A DNA stretch of 64,000 nt from Rostrohypoxylon terebratum (GCA_022497145.1 MU385867.1:186001-250000); one strand, 5' to 3'. Shown: positions 34,752-47,950, numbered from the stretch's first letter. Numbers and translations are program-made. Notes: generated from the sequence alone by a model not told the origin.

Positions 34752-37198
34752 CTACATCCTGAGCCGTAAAAGATACCTGATTCTGACTTGGCGTTCGTCA
34801 TAGCAGATGTACTCGTTGTATAGGAGAGACGAATCAACGCCAGTGGCGTGTATTCCCTTCGCCTCAGGCTACGGAGAAGGCGACTGTTAGTATTACGTAC
34901 CTAATACGCATGGGCAAGCTTTAGGTTAAGGGGATGACTTACTACATCGACACCCGCTAGAGATGGATGAATACACCCAGCGTCCTTCCACGATAGGGGG
35001 CCATTCTGACCTCTCGCATAGGTCGCGATAATACCGCGTGCCTTCGCCAGCTCTGCAGCGTTTGGGACGGCGGTTGTGAGACGTTGCATGGACTTACTCA
35101 ATTCAGCTTCACATAATAGGAGAAGGGCGTGTCCGTTGCTATGCTCAGAATGGCAGTACTTGAACGACTGCAAAGGTAATCAGTTAGCAATCCACCTGAA
35201 GCATCGTAATTATTCTGAGTGCTCACCTTGCTAGAAGTATCTGCTAGGTATATACCTTTTCCGAACACTGCTGTGCATTAGTACGTTATAAGAAAAATTA
35301 AAAATTAAAAGGGGGGGGGGAGGGGGCACGAGGGAGTATCAGGAAAAATTGATAACATACTGCGATGAAGTTAGCTTTAATCAGACAAAGTAATAGAGCA
35401 CGATAGAGAAGGGGTCACGAAGATAAAGGGGGTTGTGGGACAATGGCATGTATACATACCTGTAACCATTATAAGGTGCTTCAGGAGGCGCGATGCGCAA
35501 GCCTTGTGAGAGAATGCCACCAAAGTTGGTGCATCTTGAACCGTGCCAAAGGAGCCTTCTATATCTGGAAGCGCCTAACTTTTGGTGGCCGTACGCTTCT
35601 TCAAGGCGTTCCTCTTCGCCTCTTCTGGAGACCCTAAAAATCTGCGAGATCTCGCAGTTGTGATGGTGTGTGCTGCCTTGTGTGTTAAATAGAAGGTCCT
35701 TCAACTGTATGAATTCCTGGCTATCACTCTCCAGGGCAGTCATTTCCTCCAGTCCTAGGCTGTTGAACCGTATATCAGCAGGATGTGCCCATATGGACTT
35801 CTTGCCCTCAGCCTTTGTCAGGAGTTCGTCGGTCTTCCTCATATCCGACAAGCTATCAAGAAGCTCTATTTCTTGTTTGAGCAAGGCCGGATTGTTGATT
35901 ACTGGAGGTCTATTTTTCCCAAAGACATGGGGGATCAGAGAGAAGTAATGGTCCGACAATTTCTCTACAGCCGAGTCCAGGGTTTTATGTTTAACATCAG
36001 TAAGGGATGGCTCGTTTAAGAGGGTGGATATTTTGGTCAACGTCTCGTAACCCCGCGCAATCGTCGCCTCACTGAGCTTACCCAAAGGTAGCGTTTGGTT
36101 GTTGTATTTGAGATCCTTCATCGCCGCTGCGAAGTATTCTCTGTTGAATATCAACTTCATCAGCTCCTGGACGGGTTTGGTTAAACGAGACTGCAGCACG
36201 ACGTTGCTATCCGGGTCATGTTCCCTTTCTAGCTCATACTATATAGCTTCTTGTCAGCAATCACTGTCAAAAGTTTGTAAAGAGATAAGATGAAGACCTA
36301 CACTCTTCTCGATGAAGATGTATTTTTTTGGCCGTGGGGGATGTGTACGATTAACCCAACTGAGACCAGTCTTTTGCTGAAACTTCAAATTATATTCCGT
36401 TTTAGCCGAGGATTCGGTGCCCTCACCATAAACCCGGCTGGTTCCATGGGTTCCCACCCTACCCCATCGGACTCTACAAAAGAAAGTGTTGTTTCTGTGG
36501 CGAAGGAGCTAGCAAGGTAGGTTAGTGAATTATTTGAAAATGGCTGTTGATGGAAAAAGAATACGTACTTGGATTCTGTAGAACTTGTTGTGGTTATCCA
36601 AGCTCGATGCGAGGCTTAATGAGGCATCGTAGATTATGCCATCTTTATCAATGTAAACCTCGTACTCTTTCAACTCATCTTCTGCTCCAATATCCAGGGG
36701 AACCGTAACATTGCGGGTTTTGGCGATTTGGGCTTGGCCAATCTTGAATTGCCCCTTTCTTGCTTCAGGTTCGGCGAGTCTCAATCGCTTAATTGGCGAC
36801 AGGTCTTCGATGCTGTTGACCTCCTCTGAATGCTGCCGTTTTCGATTTTTTTCGGCTAGAGCCTTGGGACTCGATGATTCAAATTTGTAATCGTCCTCAT
36901 CCATGCGCCGATTATTCTTGATAGAATCTTCCAACCAATAGAATGTAAGGATTGGAATATTGAGCTTGCCGGCAGCCTTAACTTTTTGGGAGCGGCGCTT
37001 GTAATCTGCTTCGCTACAGACTAAGTGCGTGGTTTCAGAAGTAACGCTCTTCGATAAAGAAGCACCTAGACGTTCCCTGTAGCATCGTTCTAGTGCGCAT
37101 CGATTTACTCCGCCGGGCAGTTTACCACTCATTGATATGACGCAGCCGCTTAAGGGAAGCAGTGCAGCGGCCCTAGGAGACCCGTCCATTGACGCCAT
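34752..37198 (-). CDS. Poly(ADP-ribose) polymerase with BRCT, WGR, regulatory and catalytic domains
   Basis: Fungal PARP that uses NAD to ADP-ribosylate proteins in DNA-damage signalling. Minus-strand segments: 36569-37198, 36302-36508, about 35461-36238, 35227-35267, 34943-35167 and 34752-34868, about 665 residues. Domains in order are BRCT (GCVISMSGKLPGG, THLVCSEADYK), WGR (FYRIQ spliced to LLRHRNNTFF, then RWGRVGTHG), the helical regulatory domain (LTKPVQELMKLIF) and the catalytic domain. The H-Y-E triad is present: His in LLWHGSR, Tyr in GKGIYLAD, Glu in YNEYICYD. The exon 3-4 junction is irregular. Homology calls for GYMFGKG, but the good donor (GTATGT) leaves two bases where one is needed. 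An upstream GTTACA donor closes the frame at the cost of Gly-Tyr. One base may be lost or gained here, or splicing may be non-canonical. Confidence 0.88.
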
Positions 37199-38867
37199 GG
37201 TAGAGCAGTTTGATTGGTATCTTAGAAGCAGCAGCGATGTAATACACGGAGAATGGATACGAGATTCAATGTGTAGGTCTTGTAGGTGTGAAGGGACGAA
37301 GGGACGACTAGTTGAGTAGGAGTCTTAGCAGAGGTGAAAAAAGACGAACGATGGAACGTTAGATTAGGAAGTTAAAAGTCCAGAGTTTTCGCGTTTGTGT
37401 TTTTGTGGGAGTAGAACGAGTGAAACAATCTAGTTCGTGGGTTCGACTTAGACGAGTGGGTGCAATTAGATTAATTATCGAAATAAGTTTAGTTTTACAC
37501 AGTATCGTGTGCCTGTGTTGGACGTGGTATTATATAGCCGCTTGGTGGTTCGACGACGACAAGGCCGGCAGAATCCATTAACCAGGCAGCTACACCACCT
37601 ACACCACCTGTTACCGCCTTCCCTAGGTGCCGATGTGGATTCATAGTATAATACTGTGTGTGTGTTAAGCACCCAGCGGGTGGTGGTGCGGCTGAAAAGT
37701 CCAAGTTAGACCGTTGTAGTTGGCCATTAATAATCGCCTAGTCGCCAAACCATTGCGCGACAACGTGACCCGCGGGCAGGGCTGGCAGGGGTTCTCAAGG
37801 CAACAATGACAATTCGACCGAATTCGAGCAGAGCACCTTCCTCCCAGCTTCTTAAATACATTTTATTAGTCTAAGGCACGCACTGTGTCCACTAAACCTT
37901 AAAGTTGGGAGTCTAACAGCACTGCACTGACCGAGGCATCCATGGATGTGTGAAGTGAGTAATTAGAAAGATTATCGTGATCTTGGTGTTTTGCCGATAA
38001 CTTAGCGTCTTTTTTATGCGCATCTTTTAATTTTTGTAGCACCCGACTACAGCAACGACAACGCCGTCCCGGAAGTTGTTATCCCCCGTAAGCAAATTTA
38101 TGGCTTGTTCTTTCATCGCTTTTAGCACTTGGCACTTAGCAGTTTCCCTATTAATGTGCTTTAAATTGCTTCGACAAAAGCACTTTCCCAAATCCTCATA
38201 TTCTCGCTATTTATATTATCGTTTATTACAGCAGGTAAACTGGAATTGCCTAACAATGACGTGTATGAATTCTTTAAGTTTGAACTAGGCATCAAGTGCT
38301 TTAATGTTTACACTTCAACCAACATCGAAATAATTATCCATTCCGTAAATCTTTTACCTACAATTTATTTACCTGTATATAACACATACTCCAGAGGCAG
38401 TGACTCAACTTCCGCTTGCATTTATTTTCACCGCTTACAATTCGCACGGCCGTCGTTTGTTGCCTGGTTAGGCGTGCTCTTGGCACCCCGCGATTTTTGA
38501 TAAGCCCCAGGGGGAATCTAGAACCGATACCGGTTTCCGGGGAAAGGGGTGGGATCGCCGTTCTATCAGAACGGGCGAATATTGAAACGGAATTGACAAT
38601 GATTGGTTGACAAGTGGGGAGCTTCACAGTGACCGAGCGTTCGCCTCTCTCCTTTCGGAAAAGTTTTCCGCGCCAACTCGTTGGTCTTTTCCCCCGGTAA
38701 TGCAGTCCTTTTGCGACTTGCTCCATCGCGATGGCGGAACTCTGCAGGTCTATATGTATATGTATGGGTATGCTGCCCATAGCCCGGTCCGGGGATGGTC
38801 CTGTTGAATTCTTTCTTCCGACTCTGTGCCGGATTGTTGAGTTGCCATCGTCATTACCTCCGTGAAA
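37199..38867. other. Divergent region PARP / MFS transporter
   Basis: 1669 bp between divergent starts. The stretch 37960-38400 is AT-rich and the remainder mixed. No recognisable gene; small frames at 38246-38942 lack family features. Confidence 0.5.
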
Positions 38868-40745
38868 ATGACGAGGCATCCAGAGATTCACCAACATCCT
38901 GTAACGGATAACGAGACCACCGAAGAAAAGAGAGAAGAGCAATTTGGTATAGTGGAAGCCGAAAACCGAACTGCGAGTCAGGCTGTAGTGATTGAGCCAG
39001 ATGATGATGACGACGAGACGAAACCAACCCTACCCTTCTCCAAGGCGAGATGCATCGCCCTTGTCGCAACAGTCACGGGTGCTAGCTTCTTGAATGTTAG
39101 TATTAGCTGTAGTATCGTCACCGATTTCCAGCGTACTCTTACTGATCCCACCTAGACCCTATCGATCCAATCCTGTGTCATTATACTGCCGAAGATTGGT
39201 CAGGACATCGGTATTCCAGCCAGTAGACAGCAATGGGTAGTCTCTTCGTACTCCCTCACATTTGGATGCTTTTTACTGCTATGGGGTCGCATCGGCGATA
39301 TCTATGGAAAGCGAAACGTCTTTATTTTAGGGAGTGCCTTCATGGCTGTGACCATGATTGCCAATCCATTTATCCGCAATGAGATAGGATTCAACATATT
39401 TCGTGGTCTACAAGGACTTGTAAGCATATAGGGTCAATTATTGAGGTATCTTTCATACGTACTAATGTTCCTAGGGTGCTGCTGCCAATGTACCAACAGC
39501 TATCGGGATTCTAGGTGTCACATTTCCTCCAGGAAAAGCGAAGAACTACGCCTTCAGTGCATATGGTAAGTGACTTTGATTCCACCCGAAGCTTAATACT
39601 TCTCGTTAACGCTCCTTGTAGCTGCCGGCTCGCCTCTTGGTTCCGCATTCGGAAACATAATCAGCGGATTCATTGCTTCTTTTGCTAACTGGAAATGGGT
39701 GTTTGGAGCTACGGGTGGAATTGCGCTTGTCATCACTTGTGCGGCACTGTTCTTCATACCACCACCTCCGCCAGAGCCAACGGATAGACCAGGCCGCATT
39801 TCATCGCCGAAAGCCGTTGACTGGACAGGTGGTGTTCTCATTACTATCTCGATATTAGCACTACTGTTCGCTCTGACAGAAGGTAACGTAGTAGGGTGGA
39901 ACACTGTCTGGATCTACTTGTTGATCGTTATCTCTATGCTACTTCTCGCCATTTTCGTCATATGGCAGTGGTATCAAGAGAAGCATACGACACGCCAGCC
40001 ACTCATGAAAATATCTCTCTTCAAAAACCCCCAATTCAGCGCCGCCATGATTATTATGGCCATGATATTTGGTGCCTTCAACGATATGGTCGTTTCCGCA
40101 ACCTTCCTTTTCCAGGATTACGAGAATATCGGCACGCTACAGACCACCCTTCGATTCATACCTACAGGCGTCAGCGGGACCATTACGGCATTCGTCGTGA
40201 GCCATCTCATCTCGCGTATACCGACTTGGATATTGCTTCTTTTCGGCAACCTAAGCGTGTCGATAGCGTGCCTCCTATTTTCTGTACCGATTCCTCCACG
40301 CACCAGCTACTTCGCGTATGCATTTCCGGCTTTTATTCTCTCGGTGTTCGGTACTGATACTGGTTGGCCGTGCCTAACCTTATTTACCTCCAAAACCGTG
40401 CCTCAGGAAGACCAGGCGATAGGCGGTGCCTTGGTGAACGCAATGGGTCAAATTGGACGAGCGATCGGGTTGGCAATCACTACAGCAATTCAGACCGCGG
40501 TGATGGCAAGGGACAGGGGTGTGCCAGTAGAGGAAGTTGGTCAAATAATTCCTTGGGAGCCAGCGTCATTAGCTGGATTGCGAGCAGGAATGTGGTTCAA
40601 CTTTGCGCTTGCACTATGTTGCGCAATTACCGTGGTGGCGTTTTTCCGCGGCACCGGTATCGTTGGCAAGATTGAGATTAAACAGCGATCAGGAAGAGTC
40701 CTCGATCGGGAGGGTACGGCGAAAGAAGACACTTCTCGTAGATAG
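38868..40745 (+). CDS. MFS drug-efflux type transporter, 14-TM DHA2 family
   Basis: Plasma-membrane proton antiporter of the kind that exports drugs, toxins or secondary metabolites. Segments 38868-39095, 39156-39419, 39475-39565 and 39622-40745 give 568 residues. The acidic cytosolic N-terminus (EPDDDDDETK) precedes TM1 (CIALVATVTGASFLN). MFS motif A is visible as GRIGDIYGKR after TM2. The TM5 antiporter region is AAGSPLGSAFGNIISGF. The long C-terminal exon holds the remaining helices, with FRGTGIVGKIEIKQR at the cytosolic end. The ATG at 38868 is preferred over a GTG two codons upstream. There is no biosynthetic cluster next to it, so the substrate is unknown. Confidence 0.9.
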
Positions 40746-41088
40746 CTACGGTTGGCTATCCTCGTCGACCGCGTCATCTACCATCTGAACTCAAGTTTTC
40801 AGATAACAACATTGAAGATAATGACTTAGAACAACGCTCAATTCGGTACTTTTTCTTATCCCGTACAGTTTTTTTTTCAATCACACCTACCCGTAGGGAA
40901 TTTTCTTGTACACCTTATCGACCCAACGCGATGACGAATTGCGGCTACATATGGTCCAATGGCTCGGAGACGACGTTGCACCAATGTTGGTAGTATTGCT
41001 TTTTCATATTTTGCCACCGAAAATCCGGGAATTGAACACGGCTGGTAAGTATTGCTAGATTAAGCTAGCTAGATCCGGTAATGTGCAC
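40746..41088. other. Convergent spacer
   Basis: 343 bp between the stops of the MFS transporter and the DUF1275 gene. No gene seen. Confidence 0.5.
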
Positions 41089-42029
41089 CTATTCTTTCTC
41101 AGCCGGCCAAAGTAGCCACGAGATAACAACAAGTAGTTTCATCACCGCAGCAATCCAAAGTACCCCAGCAGCCCCAAGACTGCTCCTAGCTATCACGCCG
41201 CCTATCACTGCGCCGGCCAGCAGCAACGTCGGTGCACCGACTCTCCGATTTCGCTCGGGATTCCGTGGTGCGAGTAGTTCCGCGTCAGAGAATAGGTCAC
41301 AGTAGATACTCGTGAGCACAACACTGGTGAGAGCGTTATACTTCAGCGCGCGACTCGCCACGGCCTGTCCGCAGCTCTGGAAGGCGATTAGTGCGATGGG
41401 GGCTAGAACCGGCCAGGCGATGGATTCTTTCGGATCGACGCCTTCTGGAGTGCGTGGCCCGAAAGTCACAATGGCTGCTGCGGCAGTGATGAAGAGCATC
41501 TGTAACGTGAAGGAGAGGCAGAGGATCCAGCGCCGTTTTGGGGACGGAGAAGGCACCCGGTGTAGGGCGGAGAAGAAGACGGATCCGATGCAGAAACAGC
41601 CTAGAGATGTGCCGGATTTGATCCACCGCGTTGATTCATGGGGTGCAGCGATTCCGAGGCCGAAGTATACAGTGTTTCCTACGAGTAAATTAGTCGCTGG
41701 AATTTGGTGGTTTTTGTGTGATGTGACTCGTAATTTGTTTGCTTTTCTTGCAGGTTTTAGTCGCGGCGCCACATACCTGTTTGCATGGACACGAATGACC
41801 CCCACGTTGATATCGATGCGCTGTCCAGGAGACCGGTGATGATATAGCAGGCAAGCAGGATTACATCGGCCCAATCGCGACGTACGTCCGTCGTCATGGA
41901 CTTCCGCCATCTTGTCGTCTTGGACATTTGATTGCTGCCGCCGCTCAACAAAGGTTGCTGCTCCTCGTCGCCATGGGCGCCCGGGCGGGAGTTATTAGGT
42001 AGGGCGCCGTACCCATTTGTGGAAGCCAT
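41089..42029 (-). CDS. DUF1275 (YoaK-type) membrane protein
   Basis: Minus-strand segments 41777-42029 and 41089-41678 give 280 residues. A hydrophilic N-terminus (MASTNGYGALPNNSRPG, EEQQPLLSGG) leads into DWADVILLACYIITGLLDS and SWGSFVSMQTG-type residues (here TWGSFVSMQTG). It is spliced to NTVYFGLGIAAP, giving the DUF1275 hallmark Q-T-G-N-T-V. About six hydrophobic segments follow, including WPVLAPIALIAFQSCGQAVASRAL and the C-terminal AAVMKLLVVISWLL. The family's function is not established; bacterial and fungal members are annotated as YoaK-like membrane proteins. A GTG four codons upstream extends the frame but ATG at 42029 is the likely start. Confidence 0.88.
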
Positions 42030-43321
42030 CGGGTGACTCACAACAGCCTTAGAGCTTCGCGAAACTACTCAACTCGCTAAAAAGTTATATTACGATGGAA
42101 TTAGAGGAATTTAGTAGAGCAGATTGGGGATAGGTGCAGCGAGGTCGGGCTAGACGAGCATCTAAATATTTCAGCTCGTTTGCTTGATTGCCGTGTTAGC
42201 CATGTGAGCAGGCAAGCTGCCGTCTTTCAAGCCCGGACCCACGCGACAAAGATCGATGACGCTAGCTGTTTCATTAGGTAGATCATCTATTAAATCCTAA
42301 TTCCGGAGCTTGATTTGGGGGGTTCTAAAAGTTTAGATAATAACCTTGGAACCTCCAACGAGCTTTCAATTTTTTTATCATTCGCCGATTTGATGTTTGG
42401 CTATGATCAACGGTCTCTTCGGACTGGGAATCCTAGATAGGAAGGACTAGTGAATTTCTGGGAGGAGAGACGCGCTCCAGGCCACATCCAATTATATCAA
42501 TAGGTATGGTATGGCATGGTACTGTACCTGAAGCTTGAGGTGTGATTAGGTTCCCCAAACATGCAGCTCTAGGGCTGCAGAATAGCGCGCCAGCGCCGTA
42601 GAAAAATCGCCGAGGTTTACAAAGTTGAGGATAGCGAATTGGTGTGTCGGATGACAACAGAAACTACCTAGGTCCTACTTACTCTACTTACTATCTAGTC
42701 CCCTCGTTCCCTTTGTTAATCCATCAATTGGAAGGCACTTTCTCTTGGCAATATGCTAGGTACTGGTTTCGGATGCCTTTGAACGCCCTGGAGCTTATCC
42801 CGGTAACAACTCCGGAAGTAACATTCTCATCTGGACGGCACGCAACTTCCGGCGCTTACCTAGGTCCTAGGTTCTAGGGGTTTCATGAGTTGGAATATGC
42901 TGAGGAAGGTTCGGACGGCTCTTCGGCATTTACTTGGTATTCAATTCGTGACAATGGACGGTCATTAGCTGGATTGGATCCGAAGCTCTGAAGTTTAATG
43001 GTACCAAGCTGTCGGATAAGGCCGGTCCTCGACAGCTTAATTATGGATTGTGACGACATCCATCCCATTCATTTTTCATTTTCCATATTTCGTCTTTCAT
43101 GTTGGTTCTTTGTCTTTACTACAACATTTGTCTTCATTTGTCTTGAGTCGAGCTCCTTCAATTGGCCCCCGTCGAATCACTGGCTGACTCATCTCGCAAA
43201 CACTTTCATATATCGGACACCTAATCTTAGAAGGTATTATTATCTACTTTCCGGTGGCTTTCATGTTAGAAATCTAGTTGACATAATTATTAGAGTTTCT
43301 CAATCCACCTTATTCCCGAAG
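42030..43321. other. Divergent region DUF1275 / oxalate decarboxylase
   Basis: 1292 bp between divergent starts. The frame of the oxalate decarboxylase stays open upstream to 42998, but that stretch looks like leader rather than coding. No other gene recognised. Confidence 0.5.
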
Positions 43322-44850
43322 ATGCAACCCCGGAACAATCGTGGCGTTTCTGTGTGGCAGCTATTGGTCACAGGACTTGCGTTGAGTAACCCAGCTCATG
43401 CGGTTCCAGTCGAGGACAGCCCCCGACAATATCTTTTAGCTGGCTATGACTTGCCGTCAAAATACAGCGGAAAGTCCAGGTCGCCTTATAAGCCAGGCTT
43501 TAGGGACCCTTATGATAAGGCCGTTGACTCCGTTGGCGAGGGCCTAGATCCCCTCCCTTACCGGAATGGCTTAGGTACCTCGGTTCTTGGCCCGTGGAAC
43601 CGTGATAGGTCTCGCCAGAACCCAGATCTTGTCCGGCCGCCTAGTACGGATCATGGAAATCTCAACAATATGAGGTGGAGTTTCGCTGATTCTCATGTGC
43701 GCATCGAGGTAAGAACGCGAATTGATATCTACTTTCCACTCTATGATTCTGACTCCTTATAGGAAGGAGGATGGACAAGGCAAACAACTGTCCGAGAATT
43801 GGGCACCAGTGTTGAGTTAGCTGCTGTAAACATGCGACTCGATAAGGGGGTCATTCGTGAATTGCATTGGCACAAAGAAGCAGAATGGGCGTTCGTCCTT
43901 GATGGCCAGGTTCGTGTGACAGCTATCGATTACGAAGGGGGAAATTTCATAGACGACCTCAAGAGAGGTGATCTCTGGTACTTCCCAAGCGGTGTCCCTC
44001 ATTCCCTTCAAGGACTCGGTGACAACGGTACCGAATTTCTTCTCATTTTTGATGATGGAAACTTTTCCGAGGAGTCTACCTTCATTCTGTCGGATTGGTT
44101 AGGTAAGCAAGGGGGTGTCCTGACAGGCATAACTTGAGTAACGCTAACATCCCGAAAGCACACACCCCTAAGTCGGTTATATCTAAGAATTTCAATCTAG
44201 CGCCTGAAGTATTTGCCCACCTTCCCGAAGGAGAGAAGTATATCTTCCAAGGCACCCATCCCGGTGAGATCGATGAGGAGAAACCTACAGGAAAAGGGGT
44301 CAAGAAGTCCAAGACCAATTTTGTTCACAAAATGCTTGACCAAAAGCCTATTTTAACTAGCGGAGGTGAAGTTCGCATCACGGATTCCAAAAACTTCCCC
44401 GTCTCCAAGACTGTAGCAGCAGCACACTTGATCATCCAGCCCGGCGCTTTGCGCGAGATGCATTGGCATCCGAATGCCGACGAATGGAACTTTATTATCA
44501 AGGGTCGAGCTCGAATCACGATCTTCGCCTCTGAAGGTACCGCTCGAACCTTCGACTACGTTCCCGGTGATGTAGGTATTATTCCGCGAAACATGGGTCA
44601 TTTCGTCGAGAACATTGGCGACGAACCGATCGAGATGTTGGAAGTTTTCCGCGCGGACGAGTTCAGGGATTTCTCCCTATTCCAATGGCTGGGCGAGACA
44701 CCGAAGAGGATGGTTGTTGACCATCTTTTCAAGGACGACCCAGAGAACGGCGAGATATTCTGGAACAAGGTTCAAAGCGCAGAAAAGGACGAGATCACCC
44801 TCCCCGACTACGAAGAAAGAGAATCCGAGTCTGGGCAACGCGAATTGTAA
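43322..44850 (+). CDS. Secreted bicupin oxalate decarboxylase
   Basis: Mn-dependent enzyme splitting oxalate to formate and CO2; in fungi it controls secreted oxalate and pH. Segments 43322-43708, 43763-44102 and 44159-44850 give 472 residues. The start at 43322 yields a signal peptide (basic MQPRNNR, core VWQLLVTGLALS, cleavage near NPAHA). Cupin 1 has the metal ligands in ELHWHKEAEWAFVLDG and the late His in PSGVPHSLQG. Cupin 2 has EMHWHPNADEWNFIIKG and IPRNMGHFVENIG. The flexible lid loop of domain 1 reads FSEESTF, so the lid Glu considered essential for decarboxylase over oxidase activity in the Bacillus enzyme is present. This supports decarboxylase. Both introns are 54-56 nt. Confidence 0.94.
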
Positions 44851-47800
44851 ACATCAAGTCTATCCTGATTTGATCGCACTGGTCAATACATGTCTATTTT
44901 CCTTGTCGAGCTTATGAAAAGCTGGCATTTATGTATAATAATCCACACATTTAGATTCAGAAATAGTGTGACCGTCAATTCTTACGATTCTCATCTTGTC
45001 CATCGCAAACAAGTCTACCTCCCTAGTATCGTGTTCAGTGTATTATGTTTGGCATAGGTACTAGGTAGGCAGAGTCGCAAAATGTTCGTCATTCAATTTT
45101 TATGAAGTTCACACTTGCTAATTTTTACGGGTTTTCGGCACCTTTCCGAAGGCAAGAATCGTTTCCATCATCACCGATAGCCGAAAGAAGTTCCACTACA
45201 ATATTGGGTTGCACGACTCCACGAGTTTTCCGTATCAAGCCGCTTAAGCTCCCCTGTGAAACCCCCGCGAAGCTGTGTATCGGGGATCAATAGTGGCACT
45301 GCATAGAGAAGGTCAGATAACGAAGGATGTCCCTCGTGATACTTCGATAACCCATTTTGATACGGATTCAAGGAATCTTGAGTTTCGATCTGTGCTAGCT
45401 TTCTAGCTAGGACTCCTCGTTCGGCGGATCGGCTTCTCCCTGCTTGAAGCTCGGAGCGCGCGCGGCATCTAGCCTTGAACATGAAAATATTCAAAGGTCA
45501 TGATGGCATATAGAGCCTTGTCCTCCCTCATGCTGACTATATACCCACGTAGACGCCTTCTGCAACGTTGTATTGGTGGAATTAAGCAGGTATATTTCGT
45601 ATATCACCGGAATATTTCTTGTTTCCGGTTAGCCGTAGCTATCTCCCCGGAAAGGAGGACAGCTAGAAGCGGCACTAATGCACGGATCAGGAATCCAGGC
45701 TTTAGGGGCTTGCTAGCCGATCGTGGGGAAGCATGGGATTTTAGACTAGCTTCGAATTGATGACGTTTGACATCGCTTAGCATTACAGACCTTGCAAAGT
45801 TATGTCGAATAGTAGTAGAAATACTCCAGCTGGGTGTTAGATGGAATTCACCATTGAAGCCAAAATATGTGTACTGATAACGAATCAATGGATGGTTGAG
45901 AACTTGTTTTCTTCTAAATGTCCTGTAGCGCAGCATGTGAGAAAATATTTTTTTTCGGTTCATAGGTATACAGCTCTATCCGCACTCTTCCTAATCTTTT
46001 TAAACAGCCCTGGATGTCTTGTCTCGATGGTTCCTGATATCTCCAACGCCCCATTGGCCGAATCTCATGCTATACAGAAGAATGGAGGATATCCAATCGC
46101 AACTCTGTCCTGATCTAGATTGGTACGAGCACAATCTATCCGAAGCCTCCGTCCCATCTCTTTCCTATGCTGTAATACCCCAGGAACCCCACGAGGGTGG
46201 CATCGGATTGGAGTAACCCTCCCCGGAGAAGGCTTACGAATTCATAACCAAAGAACAACTCTACCTTTACGAATGGATCAATTATGTTGAGCTATCTATG
46301 TCACCGGCATGAAACCGGTTTGTATAGGGCTGGTAGGGTAGCTATGTCTATCATCTTGCTTGTCGCTCATAATCCTGAACCAAGATCGTCAATGTTTAAT
46401 CATCACAATTATGTTCTATTTTTAGACCACAAATAGGAATACTATTTGCCAAGATAAAAAAAAGAACGCCCAACGAACTGAAGATATCAGACTATATTGT
46501 GACATTATGATAGGAATATGACTAATCTCATTACTTGGCAATAGGACCGAGCAACGAAACACGCAGAACTAACCCATGCAATGTGATGGTTACCTACGCA
46601 CAAAGCTTGGTACGTGTCAAGCTTTCCGTTACCCTTGCCACATGCCCTGAAAGGGAAAGTTTAAGAATTTGTGGAAAAAACCAAGACCTTGACGCATCAT
46701 GGAAGCAGAAACGTTCCGGCCATAGAAGTATATCCTGGCTATCCGGCAACTTCTGGAGTGCATTGTTTTGATTTTCCTTGGCTGCGTCGCCACATGGGCT
46801 TGTGATCGCGGCAATGTTGGGCCGTACTATGGTCATGTCATGTACAATAATCCTTTGCCCAGACTTGGCCACGATCCGACAATCCGGAATGATTCTGAAG
46901 GCTATGAGCCGCCAGGAGTTTGAACCAATACTATCGACTTGATTTTCGTCGTTGTATAATCGAATCCTGTACAACACAGGCGTTTCAATTGCTTAAGGGA
47001 TTGTCAATGATCTTCGTGTCCAGACCTAATCGAATTGGCAATGTGACATTTAGATAATAATTAGGTAGATTGGGGAAATATCCCACCAATTTGCGTTTCA
47101 TAATGAGAATTCGCCCCTTGGATTAGCACTACCAATTTATTCTGTTCTTAAGAGCGCCGGTCTAAGAACATCTTAGACTCGCAAAAGAATTCCTTACGAG
47201 ACGATGATGGCAATGCAGATCATGATGATCACATCATAGATATGTGATGGCGTTGCTAGCCATTTCCTGAACCATGCATTTAGAGATTGATTGGTTCGTG
47301 GAACTTTCTGCTTCTAGTTTCGAAGCCATCCCCTTTGCTTACGTCCTTCGTCCGTGCTCCAACATCGACTACCCCGCGTCCCAATATCAGTCTGGCCGGC
47401 AGTGTCACTTCAAGACATGATCGGCCATAGTCTCCGGATATCGTTGCATTTAGCCACGGGATGGCGCCTAATTTGCGGCCGCAGATTCGTCTATGAACCC
47501 CCGATACGGGTAGGTGCATAGAAACGAGAACAGAAGGCCCAGTCAACTCGCCGAAGCCTTGACTGGGTTCCTGGTGCTCGTGAGCTGTGTTCGGTGTGAT
47601 TCATGTTGTACTCCCTCACCTGGAAGCTAACACAAGTGTGATCAAAGCCAACATTGAAAGATAACCTCTATTCGATGCCGACGGAGTGGCGAGAATATAC
47701 CGATGGAGGGTGTGATTTCGTAGAAGCGATAGGTTGTCCGAGTCGAAAACGCCGTTGCTTCAATGATCAAGTATTATGAAACCTTCTGTTTACGGAAGCA

Positions 47801-47950
47801 ACCCTCTGGAGTACGAAGACATAGGGTCTTGGGAACCGATTTCGTATAGAGTTGATCTGACATCTATGATAAAGACTATCTCGAGGTTAGCCTCGTCAAT
47901 TAGTAGACCAACTTCTCGATCTTAGTATTAACTTCAGCTAATACTCGACT
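44851..47950. other. 3.1 kb gene-poor stretch
   Basis: The longest stretch in the window without a recognisable gene. Short frames occur on both strands (for example 45604-45963 minus, 46594-46977 minus, 47280-47546 minus), but none shows a known domain, signal peptide or convincing splice partner. No transposase or reverse transcriptase motif and no obvious terminal repeats were seen. Part of it must hold the promoter of the sulfate permease. Confidence 0.45.

Noticed and set aside
41312..41839. Plus-strand frame opposite the DUF1275 gene
   Set aside because: Antisense to a well-supported membrane protein exon and extends through its intron. No domain seen.
42998..43321. N-terminal extension of oxalate decarboxylase
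   Set aside because: The extension lacks homology and would bury the signal peptide that begins at 43322.
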